Positions 1 to 6,048 of a stretch of 6,048 nucleotides of DNA are shown here, piece by piece. The notes under the pieces were generated by a model, which did no database searches, was not told the DNA's origin, and saw nothing but the letters and a program-made list of their open reading frames with translations. The stretch spans positions 1 to 6,048 of the forward strand of contig JAATFK010000612.1 in NCBI GenBank assembly GCA_015655225.1, given 5' to 3'. This stretch comes from Solirubrobacterales bacterium. GTDB taxonomy: Bacteria > Actinomycetota > Thermoleophilia > Solirubrobacterales > Solirubrobacteraceae. The first letter of the stretch is position 1; every line of letters starts with the position of its first letter. The translations under genes and the position numbers were made by a program.

Positions 1-51
1 CGGCGGCCGCCGCCGGGGGTCCGTCGGTGGGTCGTCGTGCGTGATCCTCAT
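1..51 (-). CDS. Possible 5' end of a divergent gene, perhaps the local regulator (partial)
   Basis: Reading leftward from an ATG at 51-49, the minus strand stays open for 17 codons to the window edge. The peptide starts MRITHDDPPTDPRRRPP and nearly all third positions are G or C, as expected for a real gene here. A short basic, proline-rich leader like this often precedes the helix-turn-helix of actinobacterial LacI-family regulators, and two LacI-type palindromes lie between this start and the sugar operon. No conserved domain is visible in 17 residues, so the regulator identity is only inference from position. The ribosome binding site is weak (GGGA about 8 nt upstream). The fragment could also be chance. 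Confidence 0.3.
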   Translation of the reverse strand, partial: MRITHDDPPTDPRRRPP

Positions 52-110
52 GCAGGTTCCCGTGGCCCCACAGCATCGCGGATCTCGACCGAGCGTGTGT
101 GGCCGGCGCA

Positions 111-124
111 TGTTATCGATAACA
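111..124. promoter_or_regulatory. Perfect 14-bp palindrome, likely LacI-family operator (distal)
   Basis: TGTTATCGATAACA is its own reverse complement over all 14 bases and has the central CG typical of LacI-family operators. It lies 19 nt upstream of the -35 box, with its centre 46 bp from that of the second palindrome at 157-170. The two sites are identical at 11 of 14 positions. One dimeric repressor could bind both sites, or a tetramer could bridge them. The regulator itself is not in the window. Confidence 0.7.
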
Positions 125-142
125 CGCCCGCCCAGTTGGGGG

Positions 143-172
143 TTGACACCGCCTTGTGTGATCGCTCACAAT
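143..172 (+). promoter_or_regulatory. Sigma-70-type promoter of the arabinose operon
   Basis: A perfect -35 hexamer TTGACA lies at 143-148. With an 18-nt spacer, CACAAT at 167-172 matches 4 of 6 positions of TATAAT. Transcription would begin near 179-180, leaving a leader of about 60 nt before the first start codon at 240. The -10 box is imperfect and overlaps the proximal operator, which fits a promoter shut off by a repressor in the absence of sugar. The start site is inferred by spacing only. Confidence 0.6.
157..170. promoter_or_regulatory. LacI-family operator overlapping the promoter (proximal)
   Basis: TGTGATCGCTCACA has perfect 5-bp arms TGTGA/TCACA around a 4-bp centre. It differs at one base from the core of the symmetric E. 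coli lac operator (TGTGAGCGCTCACA). It covers the promoter spacer and the first bases of the -10 box, so a bound protein would block RNA polymerase. Its sequence closely follows that of the upstream palindrome, which argues that the same repressor reads both. Confidence 0.7.
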
Positions 173-224
173 GGCGCCGCTCGCGTCGGCCAGGAGCTGC
201 GGCGGGGCGGAGAGAGAGTCACCG

Positions 225-230
225 AGGAGG
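225..230 (+). promoter_or_regulatory. Shine-Dalgarno site fixing the binding-protein start
   Basis: AGGAGG sits 9 nt before the ATG at 240. This perfect site decides in favour of that ATG over the in-frame ATG at 171, which lies within the promoter/operator and before the likely transcription start. Confidence 0.85.
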
Positions 231-239
231 AGAGGATCC

Positions 240-1379
240 ATGTCCGATCTCGATCCCGTGCACGATGCGATCGAGCGTCTCGAGTGGGCCGACGCACGCA
301 GTGAGGAGACCCCTGGCTCGCGCCTGTCGGCGCTGACCCGCCGCACCGCCCTGACCGGTGGCGCCGCCGGCATCGCGGCCGCGCTGCTGGCGGCCTGCGG
401 CAGCAGCGGCCCGTCGTCGACCAACGCGGCGACCCCCAGCGGCGGCGGCGGAGGCGGCGTGTTCGGCACGTCGAGAAAGCCGAGATTCGTGTTCGTCAAC
501 CACGTCACCACGAACCCGTTCTTCGTGCCGACCAGATACGGCGCCGAGGACGCCTGCAGACTGCTCGGCGCCAGCTACCAGTGGACCGGCTCCGAGAACA
601 GCAACGTCAACGAGATGGTGAACGCGTTCAACACCGCCGTCACCGGCGGCGCGGACGGGATCGCCGTCGCGTTGATCGACAACAGAGCATTCAACGCGCC
701 GGTCGACGCGGCGCTCAGAGCGAACATCCCGGTCGTCTCCTACAACGCCGACGCGACCGGCAACGACCGCCTCGCCTACATCGGCCAGGACCTGTTCGTC
801 TCGGGCCAGGAGATGGGCCAGAGAATCGTCGAGCTGGTCCCCTCCGGGGACGTCGCGCTGTTCATCGCGACGCCCGGCTCGGCCAACATCCAGCCCCGCA
901 TCGACGGCGCCCAGGCGACGTTGAGAGCGCACTCGGCGATCACCCCGCGCGTCGTCGCGACGGGCGCGGCCGTGCCGGCGGAGCTGTCGACGATCGACGC
1001 CTACGCGCAGGGCCACCCGGACACGAGAGGCTACTTCGCGGTCGACGCCGGCTCGACGCAGTCGCTCGCGCAGACGATCCAGAAGCACAGCCTGCGCTCC
1101 AGAGGCGTGAGAGGCGGCGGCTACGACCTCACGCCGGTCACGCAGCAGCTGCTGGCCTCCGACCAGATCGACTTCACGATCGACCAGCAGCCGTACCTGC
1201 AGGGCTTCCTGCCGGTGCTGGAGCTGTACCTCTACACCGTCTCGGGCTCGCTCAGCGGGATCGCCGAGGTCAACACCGGCCTGAAGTTCCTCGACAGAAC
1301 GACGGTCGGGCCGTACAACAGAACGAAGACGCGCTTCGAGGGCACGTCGTCGGCCGCCGGGCAGGTCAGAGCGTCGTGA
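240..1379 (+). CDS. Sugar ABC transporter substrate-binding lipoprotein (probable L-arabinose)
   Basis: This 379-residue protein should capture a sugar outside the membrane and deliver it to the permease encoded next. The N-terminus has a long hydrophilic stretch (1-32), a twin-arginine TRR at 33-35, a hydrophobic segment (about 37-50) and a lipobox LAAC with the lipidated Cys at 53, so it looks like a Tat-exported lipoprotein. A Gly/Ser-rich linker (54-78, with six glycines at 68-73) leads into a periplasmic-binding fold of the ribose/xylose type (Peripla_BP_4, RbsB-like) from about 81 to 365. Typical elements are the first strand with NHVTTNPFF (87-95), an AYIGQD strand (179-184) and IDQQPYLQGF (314-323). 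Start choice rests on AGGAGG at 225-230. It is first in the operon, as expected for the most abundant component. Arginine codon use is odd: from residue 79 on, 14 of 19 Arg codons are AGA. Family assignment is firm; arabinose as ligand is inferred from araB, araD and araA downstream. Confidence 0.9.
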   Translation: MSDLDPVHDAIERLEWADARSEETPGSRLSALTRRTALTGGAAGIAAALLAACGSSGPSSTNAATPSGGGGGGVFGTSRKPRFVFVNHVTTNPFFVPTRYGAEDACRLLGASYQWTGSENSNVNEMVNAFNTAVTGGADGIAVALIDNRAFNAPVDAALRANIPVVSYNADATGNDRLAYIGQDLFVSGQEMGQRIVELVPSGDVALFIATPGSANIQPRIDGAQATLRAHSAITPRVVATGAAVPAELSTIDAYAQGHPDTRGYFAVDAGSTQSLAQTIQKHSLRSRGVRGGGYDLTPVTQQLLASDQIDFTIDQQPYLQGFLPVLELYLYTVSGSLSGIAEVNTGLKFLDRTTVGPYNRTKTRFEGTSSAAGQVRAS

Positions 1380-2492
1380 GCGCCGCCCGAACTCCCGGCA
1401 CCGCGCCCGCGCGGATCGCCGCGGGCGAGGGCGGCAGCACCCGCGCGCGGCTCACCGCGATGGACGTCGCGCGCCGCTTCCTGACGCTGCGCGAGGGCAG
1501 CATCGTCGTCGTCACGGTCCTCGCGATCCTGTACTTCTCGGTTCGCACCGACCACTTCTTCTCCCACGCGAACTTCGTCACCCTGCTGCCGTACTTCGCG
1601 CCCTTCGCGGTGCTCGCGGCGGGCGAGGCGATGTTGATGGTGACGGGCGAGATCGACCTCTCGATCGGCTCCGTCTACCTCTTCTCGCCGTTCATGTTCT
1701 ACGAGTTCAACAAAGCTGGGCTGCCGCTCGGGATCGACCTCGTGCTGGCGCTCCTCTGCTGCGCGGCTGTCGGGGTCATCAACGGCGTCTTCACCGAGGT
1801 GTTCGGGATCTCGTCGTTCATCACGACGCTCGCGATGCTGCTCGGCCTCGGCGGCCTGACGCTGATCATCTCCAACGCGCAGCCGGTCGCGATGCCGGGC
1901 GCGACGGTGACGACGACGACCGAGAACGTCACCCACGTCGTCAACGGCCACACGATCACGCTGCCGGAGCAGGTCAACCACGTCTCGACGTTCGCGAAGA
2001 TCTTCGGCGCGGGCACCTACTCGGAGCTGATCTGGGCGCTCGTGATCGTCCTGATCCTCCACCTCGTGCTGACGCGCACGCGCTGGGGCGTCTACTCGAT
2101 CGCCGCCGGCGGCAACAAGCTCGGCGCCAGAGAGGCGGGCATCAACGTCCGCCTCACGGTGATCCGGAACTTCGTCCTCTGCTCGACGCTGGCGGGGATC
2201 GTCGGCGTGCTGGAGGCGGTCCGCTCGAGCTCGATCTCGCCCGACACCTCGGGCGCGTCGGAGACGATGTTCCGCGCCGTCTCGGCCGCCGTGATCGGCG
2301 GCACGCTGCTGGCCGGCGGCGAGGGGACCGCGATCGGCGCGCTGTTCGGCGCGCTCTTCCTCGGCGTGCTGCGCGACGGGCTCACGCTCCAGGGGATCAA
2401 CGCCGACTACCTCGACTTCATCCTCGGCATCGCGATCCTGATCGCGATGCTGATCAACGTCTACGTCGGACGCGTGCGGAAGGGGAGCGGCC

Positions 2493-2500
<8 letters not shown>
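1376..2500 (+). CDS. Sugar ABC transporter permease, RbsC/BPD_transp_2 family
   Basis: This 374-residue integral membrane protein should form the sugar channel, probably as a homodimer because no second permease gene is present. A hydrophilic N-terminus of about 40 residues precedes the first membrane segment (about 43-56). The family hallmark GEIDLSIGS is at 91-99, and a cytoplasmic coupling motif AAGGNKLGAREAGI at 243-256 is where the ATPase docks. Further hydrophobic segments run to the C-terminus, for about eight to ten in all. Between them lies a polar Thr/Asn/His-rich stretch (about 171-208, including TTTTENVT at 179-186), probably outside the membrane. The GTG start overlaps the previous stop as GTGA, indicating coupled translation. 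An ATG at codon 29 (1460) is a less likely alternative because it lacks a good ribosome binding site. Substrate is inferred from neighbours. Confidence 0.9.
2481..2487 (+). promoter_or_regulatory. Shine-Dalgarno site for the ATPase gene, inside the permease gene
   Basis: AGGGGAG ends 5 nt before the GTG at 2493. It supports that start even though it overlaps the permease stop by 8 nt. Confidence 0.7.
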
Positions 2501-3284
<784 letters not shown>

Positions 3285-3285
3285 C

Positions 3286-4947
3286 GTGACCGCCGAGCCG
3301 TGCGTCGTCGGGATCGACCTGGGCACGCTCTCGGGCCGCGCGCTCGTCGTCCGCGCGCGCGACGGGCGCGAGCTGGGCGGCGCCGTCCACGCCTACCCGC
3401 ACGGCGTGATCGACCGCGTGCTGCCGGCGACCGGCCAGCCGCTCCCGCCCGACTGGGCGCTGCAGGACCCCGCTGACTGGGTCGAGGTGCTCCAGCGGGC
3501 GGTCCCGGCGGCGCTGCGCGATGCCGGCGTCGAGCCCCACCGGGTGGTCGGGATCGCGACCGCCTTCACCGCCTCCACGCCGCTGCCGACGCTCGCCGAC
3601 GGCACCCCGCTGTGTCAGGCGGAGGGCTGGGCCGGCCGGCCGCACGCCTACCCGAAGCTGTGGCGCCACCACGCCGCGCAGCCGCAGGCGGATCGCGTCA
3701 CGGCGGTCGCGCGGGAGCGCGGCGAGCGGTGGCTGGCGCGCTACGGCGGGCGGATCTCCTCCGAGTGGGAGTTCGCGAAGGCGCTCCAGCAGCTGGAGGA
3801 GGACCCCGAGGCCTACGCGGCGACCGAGCGCTGGATCGAGGGCGCCGACTGGATCGTCTGGCAGCTCTGCGGGAGCGAGACGCGCAACGCGTGCACCGCC
3901 GGCTACAAGGGGATCCACCAGGACGGCGAGTGGCCGAGCGACGCCTACTGCGCGGCGCTCGACGAGCGTTTCGCCGACTTCGTCGCGGCGAAGCTCGCCC
4001 ACCCGCTCTCGCCGCTCAGATCGCGCGCCGGCGGCCTGACGGCGCAGGCGGCGCGCTGGACCGGGCTGCCGGAGGGGATCGCGGTCGCGGTCGGGAACGT
4101 CGACGCGCACGTGACCGCGCCGGCCGCGCGCTCGATCGGCCCGGGGCAGATGCTCGCGGTGATGGGGACCTCGACCTGCCACGTGATGAACAGCGACGTG
4201 CTCGCCGAGGTGCCCGGCATGTGCGGCGTGGTCGACGGCGGCATCACCGCCGGCCTGCTCGGCTACGAGGCCGGTCAGAGCGGCGTCGGCGACATCTTCG
4301 GCTGGTACGTCGACCAGCAGGTCCCGCCCCACGTCCACGAGGCCGCCGCGGCCGCCGGGCGCGACGTCCACGAGCAGCTCTCGGCGCTCGCCGCCGAGCA
4401 GCCGGTCGGCGCCCACGGGCTCGTCGCGCTCGACTGGCACAGCGGCAACCGCTCGGTGCTGATCGACCACCGGCTCAGCGGCCTCGTGCTCGGCCTCACG
4501 CTCGGGACCCAGCCGCAGGACGTCTACCGCGCGCTGATCGAGGCGACCGCGTTCGGCACGCGCATGATCGTCGAGACGTTCGAGGCGCACGGCGTCCCGG
4601 TGCGGGAGCTGACGGTCGCCGGCGGCCTGCTGCGCAACCCGCTCGTCCTCCAGGTCTACTCGGACGTGCTGCGCCGGCCGCTGCACCTGATCGACTCCGA
4701 CCAGGGCCCCGCGCTCGGCGCCGCGATCCATGCGGCGGTCGCGGCCGGGGTGCACGAGGACGTGCCCGCCGCCGCCGACGCGATGGGGCGCGTGCATCGC
4801 GACGTGCACCAGCCCGACGCCGCCGACGCCGACGCCTACGACCAGCTCTACGCCCACTACGTGCGGCTGCACGACCACTTCGGCCGTGGCGGCGACGACG
4901 TGATGCACGCGCTGCGCCCGCGCCGCCGCGCGGAGGTCGCGCCGTGA
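3286..4947 (+). CDS. araB: Ribulokinase (AraB)
   Basis: This FGGY-family kinase of 553 residues phosphorylates L-ribulose with ATP to L-ribulose 5-phosphate, the second step of L-arabinose breakdown. It resembles the Bacillus-type AraB (about 560 residues) throughout. The N-terminal phosphate loop GIDLGTLSGRA starts at residue 9 with Asp11. RYGGRISSEWEFAK and DWIVWQLCG are typical ribulokinase blocks. The catalytic base is Asp273 in GNVDAH, the ATP side has MGTSTCHVMN at 293-302, and the C-terminal lobe has VAGGLLRN at 444-451 and QGPALGAAI. These blocks separate it from xylulokinase. One oddity is that the usual Asp of the (I/T/V)D(F/S)T motif is Ala93 (ATAFTAST). The GTG start follows the ATPase stop by 1 nt, with GAGG 6 nt upstream. 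It lies directly before araD and shares a GTGA overlap with it. Confidence 0.95.
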   Translation: MTAEPCVVGIDLGTLSGRALVVRARDGRELGGAVHAYPHGVIDRVLPATGQPLPPDWALQDPADWVEVLQRAVPAALRDAGVEPHRVVGIATAFTASTPLPTLADGTPLCQAEGWAGRPHAYPKLWRHHAAQPQADRVTAVARERGERWLARYGGRISSEWEFAKALQQLEEDPEAYAATERWIEGADWIVWQLCGSETRNACTAGYKGIHQDGEWPSDAYCAALDERFADFVAAKLAHPLSPLRSRAGGLTAQAARWTGLPEGIAVAVGNVDAHVTAPAARSIGPGQMLAVMGTSTCHVMNSDVLAEVPGMCGVVDGGITAGLLGYEAGQSGVGDIFGWYVDQQVPPHVHEAAAAAGRDVHEQLSALAAEQPVGAHGLVALDWHSGNRSVLIDHRLSGLVLGLTLGTQPQDVYRALIEATAFGTRMIVETFEAHGVPVRELTVAGGLLRNPLVLQVYSDVLRRPLHLIDSDQGPALGAAIHAAVAAGVHEDVPAAADAMGRVHRDVHQPDAADADAYDQLYAHYVRLHDHFGRGGDDVMHALRPRRRAEVAP

Positions 4948-5603
4948 CCGACGTGGTGGCGGAGCTGCGCGAGCGCGTCTGCGCGCTCCACCGCGAGCTG
5001 CCCCGCAACGGGCTCGTCGCCTGGACCAGCGGCAACCTCTCGGCGCGCGTCCCGGGCGAGCAGCTGATGGTGATCAAGGCGGGCGGCGTCCCGTTCGACG
5101 AGCTGACGCCGGAGGCGATCGTCGTCTGCGACCTCCACGGCGCGCTCGTCGACGGCGCGCTGTCGCCGTCGAGCGACGCCGCGACCCACGGCGTCGTCTA
5201 CCGGCGCATGCCGGAGGTCGGCGGCGTCGCGCACACCCACAGCTCCTACGCGACCGCGTGGGCCGCGCGCGGCGAGCCGATCCCCTGCGTGCTGACGGCG
5301 ATGGCGGACGAGTTCGGCGGCGAGATCCCGGTCGGCCCGTTCGCGCGGATCGGCGACGCCGAGCTGGGCGCCGGGATCGTCGCGACGCTCGCCGGCCACC
5401 GCTCGCCCGCCGTGCTGATGCGCAGCCACGGCGTCTTCACGGTCGGTCCCGGCCCGCGCGAGGCGATCAAGGCGGCGGTCATGTGCGAGGACGTCGCCCG
5501 CACCGTCCACCTCGCCCGCGCGCTCGGCGACCCCATTCCCATCGCACGAGAGGACATCGATGCGCTCTACGACCGCTACCAGAACGCCTACGGCCAGCGC
5601 TGA
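4944..5603 (+). CDS. araD: L-ribulose-5-phosphate 4-epimerase (AraD)
   Basis: This 219-residue class II aldolase-family enzyme converts L-ribulose 5-phosphate to D-xylulose 5-phosphate by a metal-assisted retro-aldol reaction, feeding the pentose phosphate pathway. E. coli AraD has 231 residues. Visible active-site elements by comparison with it are TSGNLSAR at 28-35, Lys45 in IKAGGV, PSSDAATH with Asp78, Zn ligands His97 and His99 in HTHSSYATAW, Asp122 in MADEF, Zn ligand His162 in RSHGVF, and the C-terminal Tyr216 in NAYGQ. All key residues appear intact. The GTG start overlaps the araB stop as GTGA. The related UlaF/SgbE epimerases share these motifs, but the araB neighbour makes AraD the best call. 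None of its 17 Arg codons is AGA. Confidence 0.93.
   Translation: MTDVVAELRERVCALHRELPRNGLVAWTSGNLSARVPGEQLMVIKAGGVPFDELTPEAIVVCDLHGALVDGALSPSSDAATHGVVYRRMPEVGGVAHTHSSYATAWAARGEPIPCVLTAMADEFGGEIPVGPFARIGDAELGAGIVATLAGHRSPAVLMRSHGVFTVGPGPREAIKAAVMCEDVARTVHLARALGDPIPIAREDIDALYDRYQNAYGQR
5548..5554 (+). promoter_or_regulatory. Shine-Dalgarno site for araA inside araD
   Basis: GAGAGGA ends 5 nt before the ATG at 5560, in the last 20 codons of araD. No other in-frame ATG or GTG exists until the ATG at 5650, which lies inside the conserved first strand. This site is the main support for the upstream start. Confidence 0.65.
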
Positions 5604-6048
5604 GTCGCGGCCGCGCGGCGGGCGTCCACGGATCGGGCTGCTGGGGATCATGCAGGCGCTCTACGACGAGATGCTGCCGGGGATCACGGAGCGCCAGGGG
5701 GCCTACGCGCGGGAGTTGGGCGCGGCGCTCGCGGAGGCGGCCGGGATCGAGGTCGTCGTCTCCGAGCCGGTCAAGTCGCGCGCACAGACGGAGGCGGCGG
5801 TCGCCGCGTTCGAGCGCGAGGGGCTCGACGGCGTGCTCGTCGTGATGCTCACCTACGCGCCCGGGATGCGGGTCGCGCACGCGCTCGGGGAGACGCGCCT
5901 GCCGGTCTGCCTCGCGAACGTGCAGCCGGAGGGCGCCGTCACGGACGCGTGGGACATGGCCGACCTGACCTACAACCAGGGGATCCACGGGGCGCAGGAC
6001 ACGGCCAACGCGCTCGTGCGCTCGGGGCGCCGCTTCGCGGTCGTGAGC
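5560..6048 (+). CDS. araA: L-arabinose isomerase-like protein, N-terminal part (truncated by window end)
   Basis: The first 163 codons of a sugar isomerase are present and the frame is open at the window edge. It should convert L-arabinose to L-ribulose, the step before AraB. After a basic leader of about 24 residues comes a Rossmann-like first strand, IGLLGIMQALYDEM (25-38), then ERQGAYAREL, a second strand EVVVSEPV, and DGVLVVMLTYAPGM. The block DMADLTYNQGIHGAQD (132-147) corresponds to the NQTAHGG region of E. coli AraA, with His143 as the matching active-site His. The classical GSQHLYG start motif of E. coli AraA is absent, so this is the divergent isomerase type related to the fucose/arabinose isomerase superfamily. 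The chosen ATG lies 44 nt inside araD, backed by GAGAGGA at 5548-5554. Metal ligands lie in the missing C-terminal part. A fucose isomerase is the main alternative, but araB and araD argue for arabinose. Confidence 0.8.
   Translation, partial: MRSTTATRTPTASAESRPRGGRPRIGLLGIMQALYDEMLPGITERQGAYARELGAALAEAAGIEVVVSEPVKSRAQTEAAVAAFEREGLDGVLVVMLTYAPGMRVAHALGETRLPVCLANVQPEGAVTDAWDMADLTYNQGIHGAQDTANALVRSGRRFAVVS

Noticed and set aside
157..170. CRP-type activator site (TGTGA/TCACA arms)
   Set aside because: CRP sites need a 6-bp spacer between these arms; here it is 4 bp, which fits the LacI family instead.
175..204. Possible leader hairpin (CGCCGC 175-180 with GCGGCG 199-204)
   Set aside because: It is a 6-bp GC stem with an 18-nt loop in very GC-rich DNA, which is expected by chance. 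No U-tract or riboswitch-like features are present.
171..239. In-frame upstream ATG at 171 as start of the binding protein
   Set aside because: It overlaps the operator and lies before the likely transcription start. The ATG at 240 has a perfect AGGAGG and gives a sensible lipoprotein signal.
1460..1462. ATG at 1460 as permease start
   Set aside because: There is no good ribosome binding site upstream, whereas the GTG at 1376 gives the 4-nt overlap seen again at araB/araD.
3612..4943. Long upstream extension of the araD frame through araB
   Set aside because: The extension is Arg/Ala-rich low-complexity sequence in the wrong frame of araB. Homology to AraD begins just after the GTG at 4944.
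3286..4947. Xylulokinase or other FGGY kinase instead of ribulokinase
   Set aside because: The GTLSGRA, SSEWEFAK, GTSTCHVMN and LDWHSGNRS blocks are ribulokinase-specific and the xylulokinase QMHG motif is absent.

Overview
The window is a stretch of very GC-rich DNA with strong G/C preference at third codon positions, frequent GTG starts and tightly packed genes. This points to a high-GC actinobacterium. A member of the Solirubrobacterales/Thermoleophilia is my guess from gene style alone and is not proven.

Layout. Positions 1-239 are a control region. A possible divergent gene begins at its left edge on the minus strand and is cut off by the window. A sigma-70-type promoter has a perfect TTGACA -35 box, and there are two closely related 14-bp palindromes of the LacI-family operator type. 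From 240 to the right edge, six genes lie on the plus strand with 1-nt gaps or overlaps at every junction, so they form one operon: a sugar-binding lipoprotein, an RbsC-type permease, a single-domain ABC ATPase, ribulokinase (araB), L-ribulose-5-phosphate 4-epimerase (araD), and the first 163 codons of an L-arabinose isomerase-like protein (araA), truncated by the window end.

Function. Together these genes describe L-arabinose import and breakdown. The lipoprotein would capture the sugar outside the membrane, and the permease and ATPase would import it. AraA converts L-arabinose to L-ribulose, AraB phosphorylates it, and AraD epimerises the product to D-xylulose 5-phosphate for the pentose phosphate pathway. 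Arabinose as the transporter's substrate is inferred from the catabolic neighbours, not from the transporter sequence.

I do not see a wholly new system. The points most worth a second look are the paired operators over the promoter, the concentration of AGA arginine codons in the binding-protein gene, the Asp-to-Ala change at a conserved ribulokinase position, the 44-nt araD/araA overlap with an internal ribosome binding site, and the divergent type of arabinose isomerase. I saw no RNA genes, mobile elements, CRISPR arrays or terminators.
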